Source: Fistulifera solaris (lineage: Eukaryota; Bacillariophyta; Bacillariophyceae; Naviculales; Stauroneidaceae). Taken from it: a stretch of 64,000 nt of DNA. Positions 29,215-41,200 of the stretch are shown piece by piece. The stretch's first letter is position 1, and each line of letters starts with the position of its first letter. The position numbers and the translations under genes were made by a program. Where the stretch lies: the NCBI GenBank assembly GCA_030295235.1, contig AP026162.1:1612001-1676000 (forward strand). Direction: 5' to 3'. The notes under the pieces were generated by a model. That model searched no databases. It saw only the letters and a list, made by a program, of their open reading frames with translations, and had not been told where the DNA came from.

Positions 29215-31697
29215 ATGTTCGCGTTCTGGAGGGCACTGAATTTCATTTCATTGTTAGCAGTGACGTTTGCTTTCGCCCATTCGATCACCATGCATCAGGA
29301 TGCACAAGCCTTCAATGAATATGCTTCCGCCGCGGTGGATCTTACGAACGCGCATGTTGACTCGACGGGCTTATTCACGAGTATGTATATGAGAACAGTC
29401 GCGTTGGGAGTCGGCTGTCGACTAACATTCCTTGTTTCATTTGCTTACTCCTGTAGTGACGCGCTCCGTGCGTGATATTGACAATGACAAGACCCGGCGC
29501 TTCCTCTATTCCGGATTTTTCAATGACAACTTTTCTAATCTTCGATTGACGCCCCCTGTGGAATGCCATGATGCCGAAAAGTGGCGTTTGCCGTCCCCTT
29601 CTGGTCGAAAGGTGGCTATTTTGCGGCACGAGAATAACGATGAAACGCAGGTGCTGGAAATATGGCACGATCAATGTTTGAAACGGCGGATTCGCCTGCC
29701 CAAACAGCATGGAAAAGTTATAACAGATCCGGGTGGGTTCGGTCGTCCTTCTTGGAATCGACAAGAGACGTGTCTGGTGTACAGCGCTGAACGAAAACCA
29801 CCAGAAACAGAATCGTTCTTTCAGGATATGGATGACGACAAAACGAAGAAGAAGGAGAGTAGAAGTAACGACGACACGGGAGTAGTACGCGGTGGTCAGA
29901 ATGTATTAGGAGTGGGGAAAATGGAGCATTGGGGCGAAAAATACTCGCAGTACGCTCCTCTATTGGATCTCTATTGTCTTCATGTCGACACGGGCAAAGT
30001 AGGGCAGGTCGAGAATGTACCGGGTGGTGTCGAAGCAACCACTACATTGGGCGGGTTTTCGTTGGGACAAGCTGTCTTCTCTCCGGATGGAGAAACGATT
30101 GTTTACGTCGGATGGAATGCCGGCGGAGAATTGGGAATGCCACGTCGTTTGGGTCTCATCTATTGTCAACAACGCCCCAGCAAGTTGTATTCTTCCTCAG
30201 TACGTCACCTCGTGAATCGCATTTCATTCTCCGAAGCCGAAGTGGACGAGTCAGAGCATCCGGTAGACGATGATTTTACCGTCCTCACGCCGTCGTTTCG
30301 GTTGGCTCGGTCGCCTCGATTCTCACCTGTGCGTGATGATGGCTCTTCAACTCTCGTCTTTTTGGGATGCGAACAAGGCTTTGACACTCATTCTGGGTGC
30401 TGGGCGCTTCACGCTATGCAATACAAAAAAGAATCGGGATTCTCTTCTCCTGTGTGTGTGGTGAATCAAGTCGCAGACCCTCGGAATAGTCGTTCCGAGA
30501 GTGGTGTGGTGGCTGGGCTCAACTTTCCGGGTCTCTTCCTTTTAGAACTTCACAACAACTGCTTTTTTGTCATCGGAGTCGCTGCTTTTAACGACGCAAT
30601 GGGGATCGGTTACAAAGGTCGTTCATGTTTCTCTCGTTGAGGAAAACTCGGTGTCGCTCGTTAGTTTTGATGATGAAGAAGACATTTCTAGCTCAAGTTT
30701 GTTGTGCATAACGCCCGATGGAGGAGCAGTCATCATGAATCAGAACTCCAATCGTCCGGCAACGTTACATTTACTTTCGTCTGCGGCAATTGTTTCTTCG
30801 GCACAAAAAGAGGCATCATGCAGTGTCTCACTTTCGCCAATAGCCGCAACTCGTTTTTCTGGTCTTACTTGCCAGTCACTCAATTTCCACGTGTTGCTGC
30901 AAACTCAAGCATCACCAGATGTTAACGGGGTCAGCTTTGATCTTCCTCTACAAAGTATCCTCCTTCTTCCTGCAGCAAGCGGGACAGAAAAGCCACCTCT
31001 CATTGTAGTACCGCACGGAGGACCTCACTCCGTGTCTACGACTACGTATTTACCTGGTTATGCCTTTCTTTGTGGGCACGGTGGATATGCTATTCTGTTA
31101 GTGAATTATAGAGGATCGACAGGATTCGGTCAGAGTTCTGTTGAATGTCTACCTTCGAATATAGGGACCCTCGATGTTGCTGATATGATTGCGGCCACGG
31201 AAATGATGCGTTCGTCGGGATTGATAGACCCAGAACGCATTGGAATCTGCGGTGGTAGCCATGGCGGATTTTTGACTGCCCACTGTACTTCACAGTATCC
31301 TGACCTTTTCAAGGCTGCTGTATTAAGAAACCCTGTTGTCAACATTCCTTCCATGACAACAGCCACAGACATTCCCGATTGGTGTTTCGTCGAAGCCTGT
31401 GGGTCCTATGATTGGAACGACTATCGACCACCAACGGAAGCCGAGTTGCTCGCTATGAGAAGCAAAAGTCCCATATGTCATGTAGCCAACGTGAAAGCGC
31501 CCACTCTTGTTGTTATTGGATTAAAAGACCTTCGTGTACCAGCGTCGCAGGGTCTCGAATGGTACCACACATTGAGGTCAAAAGGGGTTCCGTCGGAACT
31601 GCTCGTTTACGATACCGATGATCATGCACTGGCGGGGGTCAGGACGGAATCGGATCACTGGCTAAATATCAAGCGATGGTTCGATAAGTATCTTTGA
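29215..31697 (+). CDS. APEH: Acylaminoacyl peptidase (S9 family), one frame break
   Basis: This peptidase releases N-acylated amino acids from peptides. Exon 1 ends at 29380 and exon 2 starts at 29457 (76-base intron, GTATGT donor, CCTGTAG acceptor). The N-terminal half is a beta-propeller (ERKPPETESFF, SLGQAVFSPDGETIVYVGW); the C-terminal half is an alpha/beta hydrolase with catalytic Ser in GGSHGGF, Asp in GLKDLRVP and His in DDHALAG, plus PHGGPH and TDIPDWCFVEA typical of the family. The frame breaks in the T6 run 30563-30568, just after NNC; one base fewer (or two more) continues FLSSESLLLTTQ. Two starts are possible: 29215, adding a hydrophobic FISLLAVTFAFAHS leader that might target the plastid, or 29290 (about 776 residues, cytosolic). 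Confidence 0.9.
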
Positions 31698-31777
31698 CTA
31701 GTGTAAAGTTTTTCCGCTTTTGTCTAAGTTGTAAAAACGGCAATTATCGAATTAACTTAGTAATGACTACTGTAGAT

Positions 31778-32745
31778 TTATTCCATAGCCCCTTTTTCCA
31801 AGACGTCGATCATGTTGAAAACGCGAGGTTCTCCCGAATGAATCTGTTTCGACAAGAATTTGACAGCGTCTGCTGTGCCTTCAGCGTAAATGGTGCGCCC
31901 GGCAACGTTGTGCTGCAGCTGAAATGAGACCGAGCCGTCGGCCGACGTCAAAGTGTACGTGTGGAATGCGTGCCCTTTGATAGCGTCGGGTGGAACACCA
32001 AAAGCCACGGCTTCGTCATCGTCGCGAATCATTTTGATGTCTTCAATTGTAAAGTTGTCGTCTGACGCGAGCTTCTCTATGGATTCGATGACAGCCTTTG
32101 CCGTTCCCGATGTATCGGCTTTCGTCTTTGATGAGACTCTGTCACACTCAATTTGTAACCATCAAAAGCCCCGGGGAACTTGGTCGCCAAATCTTCCAAG
32201 GCAGCCTGCATAGCGACAATTTGCTTCCCCATGTTTGGCGCAATCACGCAGAAATGGCCTTGGACATCTTTCATAAGTTGGTCTCTGTCTCCACCAGTCG
32301 TACCCATGACAAACGGGATTTTCTCCTTAACATAGAACTGTGCATTGCTATTAACAGCCGATGGGTGTGTGTAGTCGATGGCTAGCAAGTTACCCGACGT
32401 CTTAAGACCGGCGATCGACGCCTGTAGCTTCTCTGTTTCTTTACTAGGAATGAGTTTCACGTCTTGTTTTTTCCCTGTGACAGTGTCGAAAACCGAAATA
32501 GTAGAAGGTTCTACATCCGGACCCGTCATGGCAACTGGAGCTAACTTGAGACCCTTCCTTAAACAGGCCTCCGCCGCTGCTGTAGCCATGGGACCGGGCA
32601 AACCGTTCACCATTATAAACGTATCGTCATCCATCGCGTGTAGCGTGGTTATTCTTCGGGCGGATTGTTGTAGGGGCGTAAAAGCATGGCAAGCATGAGT
32701 CCCAAGCACGAATGCCGCTATCAAATGATATAACAAGAATCGCAT
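31778..32745 (-). CDS. DAPB: Plastid dihydrodipicolinate reductase, one frame break
   Basis: The reductase makes tetrahydrodipicolinate in plastid lysine synthesis. The start at 32745 gives MRFLLYHLIAAFVLGTHAC then HAFTP, a signal peptide ending in the diatom plastid motif. An N-terminal NAD(P)-binding region begins FIMVNGLPGPM (plant-like, not the bacterial GxxGRMG), followed by DYTHPSAV and PFVMGTTGGD. Near the substrate site the chain reads TESHQ and then, in the next frame, TKADTSGTAKAV, matching the DapB HxxKxDxPSGTA motif. One extra A in the run at 32127-32129 (T3 on the plus strand) joins them, giving 322 residues, normal for plant-type DapB. Its 3' end is 80 bases from that of APEH, and a tandem array begins 137 bases upstream of its ATG. 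Confidence 0.87.
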
Positions 32746-32881
32746 GGAAGATTTGTAAAGGGCTGAAAAGATATAAACCAAAGGTGCGGGGTTGGAAATA
32801 TTGCCACCGTCCATGGTCGCTGATCGACGCATGTGGTCGGCAGTCGGCACGAAAAACGGACAACGGGGAGACAAGTGTCGT

Positions 32882-34463
32882 GGTCTCCGTAAACCAACAC
32901 TTTGAACTATAGTAAAATACGGAAGACAACCTTTTGCAAGTTCGCAAGGCTCTTCGACGTAAATATATTGACGTATAATGACAAAACTGTTGAAGCCTGT
33001 TTCATTGCAACAACGACAATTGAAGCTCAAGACACTGAGCGATCGAACGACTTGTAGGTAACATCCGTCGCTCAAAAGAATATTGATTCATGACTGAAAT
33101 GCAGTCGCGGTCTCCGTAAACCAACACTTTGAACTATAGTAAAATACGGAAGACAACCTTTTGCAAGTTCGCAAGCGCAAGGCTCTTCGACGTAAATATA
33201 TTGACGTATAATGACGAAACTGTTGAAGACTATTTCATTGCAACAACGACAAATACAGCTCAAGAAACTGGGCGATCGAACGACTTGTAGGTAACATCCG
33301 TCGCTCAAAAGAATATTGATTCATGACTGAAATGCAGTCGCGGTCTCCGTAAACAAACACTTTGAACTATAGTAAAATACGGAAGACAACCTTTTGCAAG
33401 TTCGCAAGCGCAAGGCTCTTCGACGTAAATATATTGACGTATAATGACGAAACTGTTGAAGACTGTTTCCTTGTAACAATGACAAATAAAGCTCAAGACA
33501 CTGAGCGATCGAACGACTTGTAGGTAACATCCGTCGCTCAAAAGAATATTGATTCATGACTGAAATGCAGTCGCGGTCTCCGTAAACCAACACTTTGAAC
33601 TATAGTAAAATACGGAAGACAACCTTTTGCAAGTTCGCAAGGCTCTTCGACGTAAATATATTGACGTATAATGACGAAACTGTTGAAGACTATTTCATTG
33701 CAACAATGACAAATACAGCTCAAGAAACTGGGCGATCGAACGACTTGCAGATAACATCCGTCGCTCAAAAGAATATTGATTCATGACTGAAATGCAGTCG
33801 TGGTCTCCGTAAACCAACACTTTGGGACTATAGTAAAATACGGAAGACAACCTTTGCAAGTTCGCAAAGCTCTTCGACGTAAATATATTGACGTATAATG
33901 ACGAAACTGTTGCAGACTATTTCATTGCAACAACGACAAATACAGCTCAAGAAACTGGGCGATCGAACGACTTGCAGATAACATCCGTCGCTCAAAAGAA
34001 TATTGATTCATGACTGAAATGCAGTCGTGGTCTCCGTAAACCAACACTTTGAACTATAGTAAAATACGGAAGACAACCTTTTGCAAGTTCGCAAAGCTCT
34101 TCGACGTAAATATATTGACGTATAATGACGAAACTGTTGAAGACTATTTCATTGCAACAACGACAAATACAGCTCAAGAAACTGGGCGATCGAACGACTT
34201 GCAGATAACATCCGTCGCTCAAAAGAATATTGATTCATGACTGAAATGCAGTCGCGGTCTCCGTAAACCAACACTTTGAACTATAGATAAAATACGGAAG
34301 ACAACCTTTTGCAAGTTCGCAAGCGCAAGGCTCTTCGACGTAAATATATTGACGTATAATGACGAAACTGTTGAAGACTGTTTCCTTGCAACAATGACAA
34401 ATAAAGCTCAAGAAACTGGGCGATCGAACGACTTGTAGGTAACATCCGTCGCTCGAAAGAATA
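32882..34463 (-). repeat. Tandem array of seven 227/233-bp units
   Basis: GGTCTCCGTAAACCAACACTTTG begins units at 32882, 33109, 33342, 33575, 33802, 34029 and 34256 (spacing 227, 233, 233, 227, 227, 227). The six-base size difference comes from an extra GCGCAA after GCAAGTTCGCAA. Each unit also contains TTGACGTATAATGAC, GATCGAACGACTTG and ATTGATTCATGACTGAAATGCAGTCG. Minus-strand frames of 76-78 codons (MSDGCYLQVVRSPS...) repeat with the units and show no purifying pattern or domain, so they are read as by-products. The array starts 137 bases upstream of the DAPB ATG, so one unit may overlap its promoter. Confidence 0.93.
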
Positions 34464-34492
34464 TTCACGAAGTTGCGAAACGCGACGGGAAA

Positions 34493-34555
34493 GGACGTTA
34501 AAATTCTGCCTCTCAGTACAACTTTCTACGTAGAGCCTACTGCTCCTTTTTTGTG
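34493..34555. repeat. Partial copy of the 20652-20720 hairpin element
   Basis: GACGTTAAAATTCTGCCTC followed by TCAGTACAACTTTCTACGTAGAGCCTAC repeats the left arm and loop of the hairpin at 20652. The right arm is missing, so this is a truncated copy. It directly follows the last unit of the 227-bp array. Confidence 0.6.
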
Positions 34556-34755
34556 TGTTTACTGTTATACGGAGTAATGATTTAAAGGATGTTGCAATGG
34601 ATCAGCTTGACTCCGTTCGCTTAATGTTTTAATCTGGCTGTTGATTAGGCGGTTTCGCATAATGGAACGTTTATACCAGAAAAGAAAATAAATATTACGG
34701 AGTACTTATTAGGCTGCGCAAGTGTTTATCCGTCAACGATATCTAACAAAGAACA

Positions 34756-36567
34756 TTAACGCGACGCGTTAAAACCGTCTACAAAACTGGAACCGCCACC
34801 GCTTACAACAATTTCATCCTCTCCAATATCCAACGTCAGATCAATTTCTTCTTCGTCATCGTCATCGTCAATCTGAAGTATGCTATCTGTGCGTTGTAAC
34901 GGCGGCAATGGAGCAATACCGTGAGACTGGAAATACTTTGTCAGTTGTGTTGGAACTTCTCTCAACGTTTCCGACGTAAGTGATGCGCTGTTGTGTTTGT
35001 GCTTGTTGAACTCGACGAATTGGGCAATATCGCGCTTTCCTGGACCAGCAGCGTCGTCCAAGAACTGCATCGACGAAAAGTCGGCATTTCCCACCCCAAC
35101 AATGACAACAGACAATGGTGAATCGCTTGCTTGGTCCAGACACTGTGCTGTCGCGTGGGGATCAGATACAGCTCCGTCTGTCAAAATGAGAAGCACCGTG
35201 TACGTTTGACTGCCTCTCTGTTGCGCCATGTCAAGGGAGCTTTGTGCTTTTGCAGCAGCCGTTTCAATAACTTCGGTAAAAACAGTGGGACCGCTCATCA
35301 CCAAACCGCTAGCAAATACCTTATGGTAGGCATCGAGAACACCTGAGACCCCTTTGACTTCCTCCTGGGGACCGCACTGGAAGCAGTGACGAACTGCGCC
35401 AGCGTATTTAGCCCCGAATCCGTAAACTGGGAAGCTCTGATCGGAATCATACTTGGCCAGAACACTTACGACAGCTGCAATTGCTTTCTCGTAATCGTTT
35501 CTCTCGCTACTTCGATAATGGAGAGTTCCTGGTTGGCGAGGATCGCCGTTTGAGCCCGTGAAGTCAATAGCGACGATGACATTAATCGTACAGCCTCCAG
35601 CCGTGTAATCTACGAAATTCGGACTGCCACTGGAGACTCCAGTGGACGAAACAGCGGCAACGGGAGCGGCCGCAATACTCGTGTTCTTCATCTGCTCTGC
35701 AACGTCTTCTACTCCAGCTACGCCGCTAACTTCCGCCTTGACAACAGAGATAGATCCGACGGCCTTGCCTTTCTGCAACAAATCGAATGCCGATCCATTC
35801 TTTGCCGCTAGAACAAAACCATTTACAGTCGTCTCAAACTTTCCCATGGCTTTGTGCTTGCCACTGCTCTCGTGGTCGAACACACTGACTTGAATGGGCA
35901 TATCAAAATCACCGTCACACAAGGTACTTAGCTCAATGATTGCCGTTTCCCATGCCGGATTGAGATTGTTCTTGACCACCGGAGAACGGTGTACATTATC
36001 CCAGGTCAATCCACCAGCGTTGCTGACCTTCTTCGACAACTCAAAAAGGGATCTGATTTGCTAAACATCCCTTCGACGTTCTTGAGATTCGTACCCTTGA
36101 GTTGCAAGCGCATCAAACCAGACCCTTGTGCTTTGCGCGCACTCAAAAGACGGTCCCACCTTTGCGAAGTTTTTTCGCTTTCACGTTACCACGTGCTCCG
36201 AGGCACTCTCCGATGTCGAAAACGGCAGATCCCATCCCTTTATTGTCGCCCTTGGTCACTTCGTCAAAGATGTTGACGGCCACTTTGATAGGTGTACCGA
36301 GCTCGTAGTCAATGTAAAAGACTTTCACCCAGTGCTGCAAAATAATAGCATGAGTTACTTCGTAGACGAAATGTTTCGATTTCTTTAATCGGGTATCACT
36401 TACCGGGTTGAGATTGTTCTTGATGACTTCCGTCTTACCCAACACTTTGGGCTGTGTGCCCGGTGTTGTCGCGACTTGTGTCAGGATAGCAAAGGGTCGC
36501 TGGTTCCCTTGAAGGCACCTGCAACATTCTTGAGTTTCAGTGCGTGGACAGAGATTTCGAGTTTCAT
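34756..36567 (-). CDS. Copine (two C2 domains plus von Willebrand A), three frame breaks
   Basis: Copines are calcium-dependent phospholipid-binding proteins acting at membranes. From the ATG at 36567 the order is C2A (residues about 1-130), C2B (about 135-270, LMRLQLKGTNLKNVEGMF, KSDPFFELSKK, NNLNPAWE) and a copine A domain (about 300-530) containing INVIVAIDFTGSNGDPRQPG and the ILTDGAVSDP strand. The last 50 residues are acidic. A 69-base intron (36335-36403) has a length divisible by three and no stop. Three homopolymers disrupt the frame, each consistent with one missing base: plus-strand A3 at 36490-36492 (GTSDP-FAILT), A4 near 36144-36147 (GGTVF-LSARKAQ) and A5 at 36043-36047 (SDPF-FELSKK). 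With those bases the protein is 581 residues, ordinary for a copine. Confidence 0.87.
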
Positions 36568-36925
36568 CTTCGAGCAATGTTTTCAAAACAAAAGATTACT
36601 GTAATAATTAATGAGGAGAGTTGTGCGTTTTGCGACGTCGCCGTGTCGCTGAAAATTTTTGATCTTTTCGCTTGCAAAACGGCATGAGCGAGGGCGAGAG
36701 GAAGCGGCAAGATCCGACTACTTTTGGGGCGATACAAACGAGTCGTGAGCTCAGCTTCCGTGAAAAGTTAATCCGGTATTGGACTCCACAGCAAGACTCG
36801 ACTAAATCAAAAATAATCAGTCACGAGTCTCAACTTTTCGCTTCAATGTACGTGCACTAAACAAAAACACTACTCTTCATCTTGACAGTTGTCTTTAAAC
36901 TAAAGTTACCATTTCTTCTACTCTA

Positions 36926-38131
36926 TTACTTTCCTGCATGATTGTCACTATCTGATTCGTCATTCTCTTCATCAGACTCTTCCAGAACAGCCTCCCCAAC
37001 TTGGATTGACACCGCTCCTTCGCCTAGCTCTAGCTCTAAAAGGCGGCCAGAAGCAGATACTTCGTGCATTCGATCCATAGTTGCACCGTACAAAATGCTG
37101 ACCCGGCGTCCGCAAATTACGGTTTCTTCTTCTCCGGCTGGATCTTCCGTCGAGGCCGTTAAAGCAACCTTTTGGAGTAACAAAGTCGCGTCGAAACTAC
37201 CATTCCATGAAAAGCTGGGGCTTTTTCCCTCTGCAAAAGGCACCTTGAGTTGTTGAATGATGTCTTCGTCCAATGGCTCAGCATCCAGAGGACAGTGATT
37301 CAGCCAAATGTTCACTAAAAGCGTGTATCTCTTTTTGTTTGCAGGTTCTGATTTTACTTTCTTGGTGGGAGGTTCTTCCAGCTCAGAAGAGTGGTGTCCT
37401 TGCATTGCGGGAAAGAATGTAGCCGGTGCCCCATGCAATAGTCGGCCGTCAAAGGCAATATGCTTTCCAACGGAAGGTTGTGATAACCAGGCTGTGCGGA
37501 TCTCTCCTCCGAGACTATCAATGTCCTTGGGTGGAGGGGACTTCTTATTGAATACAACTGTCGGAGCTCCAAAGTCACTCAAGTACGTAACAGTTGCTAG
37601 GCGAGGGTGTACCAATAAATTGGGAGCTTGTTCTTCCAAGCCGTAATCTGCGTCAAAATGCATTCCGACCTCGTCTCCTTGCTCGTCGTCATCCTCGTCC
37701 TCGTTGTCGTCGTTTTTCTCATTTTCTTCGCTTTCGTCCATTACGAGTGTCCACCATTCAGCCCCCGATTGTTCGGGAAGATACAGCGTCTTGTCTGTGA
37801 CATGTCGATGAAAAAGCTCAAGAACGAAAGCTTCGATGGCGCACCGGGGCTTCATCACGCTTGGCATGAAGTAAGTAACGCCCGCACTGTACGAAACGTT
37901 TTCTTCCTTGTCTCTCGCCGTAAATACTGTTTCGCAGTCGTGCCGCCAGTCGTCGATATTCGAAAAGTTCAATGCATGTTCAAAAGCCAGAAAAGGCTGA
38001 CGAGGGATCGGTTCGTCATCCTCAATCCAATGGCTACCGTCGGGTTTCCGTAATGCAGGGAAACCGTCTCGTATCACAAAGTCCTTATTGCTATTGTTGT
38101 TGGCTTCGTCTGCAGGGACTGATTCGCTCAT
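36926..38131 (-). CDS. Fe(II)/2-oxoglutarate dioxygenase-like protein
   Basis: 401 residues, no intron. The core runs from about residue 80 to 290 and contains H158-F-D160 (GMHFDADYG), then VTYLSDFGAPTVVF, and a second histidine H233 in FDGRLLHGAP. This matches the metal-binding HxD...H facial triad of 2OG oxygenases, with hydrophobic strands in the expected places and KKRYTLLVNIWLN supplying a possible basic 2OG contact. An acidic insertion (residues about 132-155) and a long acidic tail are low complexity. No targeting peptide is seen, so it is likely cytosolic or nuclear. Related proteins of unknown substrate occur in many eukaryotes. The specific reaction cannot be assigned. Confidence 0.6.
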   Translation of the reverse strand: MSESVPADEANNNSNKDFVIRDGFPALRKPDGSHWIEDDEPIPRQPFLAFEHALNFSNIDDWRHDCETVFTARDKEENVSYSAGVTYFMPSVMKPRCAIEAFVLELFHRHVTDKTLYLPEQSGAEWWTLVMDESEENEKNDDNEDEDDDEQGDEVGMHFDADYGLEEQAPNLLVHPRLATVTYLSDFGAPTVVFNKKSPPPKDIDSLGGEIRTAWLSQPSVGKHIAFDGRLLHGAPATFFPAMQGHHSSELEEPPTKKVKSEPANKKRYTLLVNIWLNHCPLDAEPLDEDIIQQLKVPFAEGKSPSFSWNGSFDATLLLQKVALTASTEDPAGEEETVICGRRVSILYGATMDRMHEVSASGRLLELELGEGAVSIQVGEAVLEESDEENDESDSDNHAGK

Positions 38132-38760
38132 GTTTGTTATGTGTAATTTATGATGATAATGGCTTTTGAAATAGCGATGTACTTGTAAATGAAGGTTATA
38201 TGTTATATGTTATGATCGATGATTTTCATTTATTTTTTTTTTTTTTTTTGATCGGCGTGGATTGGAGGGAAGTAAGTTGCACCTCGGACGAGCGAAGGAC
38301 GAGCGTCCCAGCTAGGGACAAAGAAGTCGTCAATGATCATCCAGCTATCATTGTCTGCTGCCACTGCCTAATATCGTGAACATCGTGCTGTGGTTTAATC
38401 TATGTTTCATGGCAATCAAGTAATTTACAAGCCTTGAATTCTCTATTCTCGAATAATTCGAGACAAACAATGCAGCCAGCTCTTTTCAAATATTAACACA
38501 TACGGATGGCTTGGAGAAAAAGAACATTAGTATAGCGCGTTTCGTTTCTGCAACATCTCCTAAAGGTCTAGTTGGCATAAAGTACCGTCCAACCAAAAAT
38601 GCTTCCATTGCAGTGATGACTAACCTGAATATTCATTCAACTAGGAACGTGATCTTGTCTCTTATCAGGATATATTGCGATCAGAGGTGAACATTGAACT
38701 GGGTGCCTGCGGATGTCCCACTACCTATCCCAGTCCGAGTCCAGTTTGTTGTTGCATTAC
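38132..38760. other. Intergenic region, no gene seen
   Basis: A run of about 17 T's lies at 38231-38250. Otherwise A/T-rich sequence without a credible open frame; it separates the start of the 2OG-like gene from the 3' end of CPSF73, so it should contain the former's promoter and the latter's 3' UTR. Confidence 0.4.
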
Positions 38761-41200
38761 CTAAACACGGATTGGAGCAGCTGCTGTTGCAGTATTCCGC
38801 AAACAATCCTGCACACGAAGCCCTAATTCCTCATCTTCGCTCTCTACGGATACTTGCGCATTCATTTCGTCTACAAAGTCGACCTTGACGATGCAGAGAA
38901 TATCCTCGCCATCACCTTGTATCTCATAAGTTGCTTTCGTTCCTTCGAGTGTAGCCTCTACGTTGCTATATTGTTCTTTCAGGATAGAATGGAATAGTCT
39001 CAGTCGGCTTTCGATCAAGTTTTCTTCGGATGAAATCTCTTCGGATTTCACCTTCTTCTCATTCGGTTCATCGGAGTTGTTCTCTCTTGGATGACGACAC
39101 GGTTTACTTGTCAAGCGAATTGAAGCTGAACTACTTTGTGCATGAAGCAAGAGCGCAACAACGGAGTCAGCAATGACATCACCAGCAGGGCTTGCCTCCC
39201 ACTCAACAATCGCTACACCAGCGCTTTGCCCAATTGTTACGGAAACCTGAAAGAAGCAACGAGAACGAATCAGAATAGCGAACATCTTAGCTTTCAAGAA
39301 AGGGCTCAATATATTTACCTTTCCACCTTGCAACTCGAAGTTTGTAATCGACCCTTCGATTCCCTCCGTCTCGTACTTCTTCACACCATGATACATTTCA
39401 TTCAAAAACAGTTCAAGCGTAGTCGCTGCACCACAAAAAGGGACGTGAAGTTTCGACGAAATCGAACCGAGACGCAGGGGCGTGTACGTAGCAAGGTCGT
39501 CGGGTGAAACAATTTTGGAACTGAAACTGTTGGTAACCATGATTCCCTCTACCTTTTCCCCTTCTTGCGGTTCGTCCTCTCGATTTGCAAGCGTACCCAT
39601 AACTTTAGCCGATCGCCGCCTGGCAAACTTCAACTTTACCTCTTGTAAATTTGGCGGCATTGTAATTGTCGGGCGCTTATTCTGTTAACAAAGCTGTCAG
39701 TGCGGTTCTGCGTTGGTGGAGATTCAATAACAGATTACGTACCTCAGGATATTGCTTGTACATATGGACTAACGCGCTCTTCAAACGTCCCATCTCATCC
39801 TTTTGTCCGTGGACTAAGATGATGTGCCGCGGCGCAACTTGCGTAATAAAACTTCGATTTTGAACGAAGTCTACATGTGCCGAGAAACTGACGTAGTCCA
39901 CCAAACAATTGAGTGGCTGCCGTCTTCCTTCAAGCGAGACAACTTCTTTGGGCTGTGCCATGATTTCTTTCGCCAAGGTATGCTCTACAGCATAACCCGC
40001 AATTAAGACGCCATTCTTTGGATCTGCCGCCCATCGGTCGAAGAGTTGTCTCGACACCCCACTCTGTAACATACCCGGCGAAGCAAACACTACGGACGGA
40101 CCCGAGTCGTCAAAATTGTGCACGTCAATCGATTTAAGATTTTGAATGAAACGAAAAGAAAACGGATTGCTGATGTCCATTTGAGCGCGGATTCTTGCAT
40201 TCATCATATTGGCGTAAGTCTGGTAGACACGGAGTGCTCGCGACGCTAATTTGCTAGCATAATAGATCGGAATCTTTTGTAAGTGAGGGTTTGCTTGCCA
40301 ATATTCATCTAAAATCAGCAACAGTTCCTAACAACACACAAATTTTAGTCAGCAATTGCAGAAAATACACGGTGTTCCAAATAGGGGCTCGCCGACGTAC
40401 CTGAGCGCGACCTAATGCAAATACAGGGATGAGACATCGCCCACCTCGCGTAACTACTCGTTCTACAGTTCCTGTAAAACGCGCTTCGCGTTCTGGACGA
40501 CTAGTGTGTGCCTGTACTCCATAAGTAGACTCGACGATGAGTAGATCTGGCTTTTGATCCGGAATTTCGGCTGCCATCAAATGTCGATCTTGTTCCATAC
40601 TGTAATCCCCCGTATACAAAACGCTGCGACCTCCCAGCTCCATCCAGAACATACAGGCTCCAAGTACATGACCGGCATTGAGTGCATGAAAGGAAAGACC
40701 CCCAACTGTGACAGTGGTATGATAATCAATCAATTCGATCTGATTAGGGTGATAAGTCAATGAGCGTCTGGGAAAGTAAGGAGAGGTTATAAGAAGGACG
40801 AGTAACTCACCTTGTTTATGCAAGATTGTAGTTCTGCTTCCGTGTATAGCACATCCTCCGCTTTAGCATTGTTCATCTGCAAGAGCCGCAAATAATCCCC
40901 CAACAACAATCGTAGCACCGATTTGGTCGGATGTGTCATGAAGATCCGTCCTTTAAAATTGGTTCTCTCCGTCAAATAAGGCAGTGAAGCGGCGTGATCT
41001 AGGTGGAAGTGTGTCACCAGCAAAACATCGATTTGATCCGGTTCGATGCGGTCCAAGAAAGGGAGCCCATTCATTCCGTCGTAGCCCGGATGTATTCCGA
41101 TATCCAACATGATCGTCATTCCGCGGAATTCAAGGACATGACAGGACCGGCCGACTTCCTGGCCTGCTCCCAGCGGCGTCAAGGACATTATGTCTTCCAT
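38761..41200 (-). CDS. CPSF3: CPSF73 pre-mRNA 3'-end endonuclease
   Basis: CPSF73 is the metallo-beta-lactamase nuclease that cuts pre-mRNA before polyadenylation. Five exons (41200-40811, 40739-40401, 40327-39743, 39681-39319, 39246-38761) with four 61-73-base GT-AG introns, all phase 0, give 720 residues. The zinc signature H64-FH-LDH69 is present, followed by [11 protein letters not shown] and [16 protein letters not shown], then the beta-CASP domain ([50 protein letters not shown]). A C-terminal domain follows (about 480-720). All catalytic residues seem intact. Intron 4 (39247-39318) is 72 bases with no in-frame stop, so its retention would only insert 24 residues. It is divergent from the secreted-protein gene. 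Confidence 0.93.

Noticed and set aside
30461-30545. An 85-base intron explaining the APEH frame change
   Set aside because: A weak GTGAAT donor and TTTTAG acceptor would fit the phase, but the supposed intron encodes GLNFPGLFLLELHNNC, which aligns with the conserved propeller segment of the family; a T-run length error is simpler.
33072-34468. Minus-strand 76-78-codon frames MSDGCYLQVVRSPS... as tandem small proteins
   Set aside because: They follow the 227/233-base units, and the six-base indel and other changes do not show codon-type conservation; no start context or splice signals.
40764-40779. CPSF73 acceptor at TTTCCCAG before ACGCTCATTG
   Set aside because: It gives a stop within a few codons. 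The acceptor at CCTAATCAG (exon from 40739) joins in phase and gives the expected protein.
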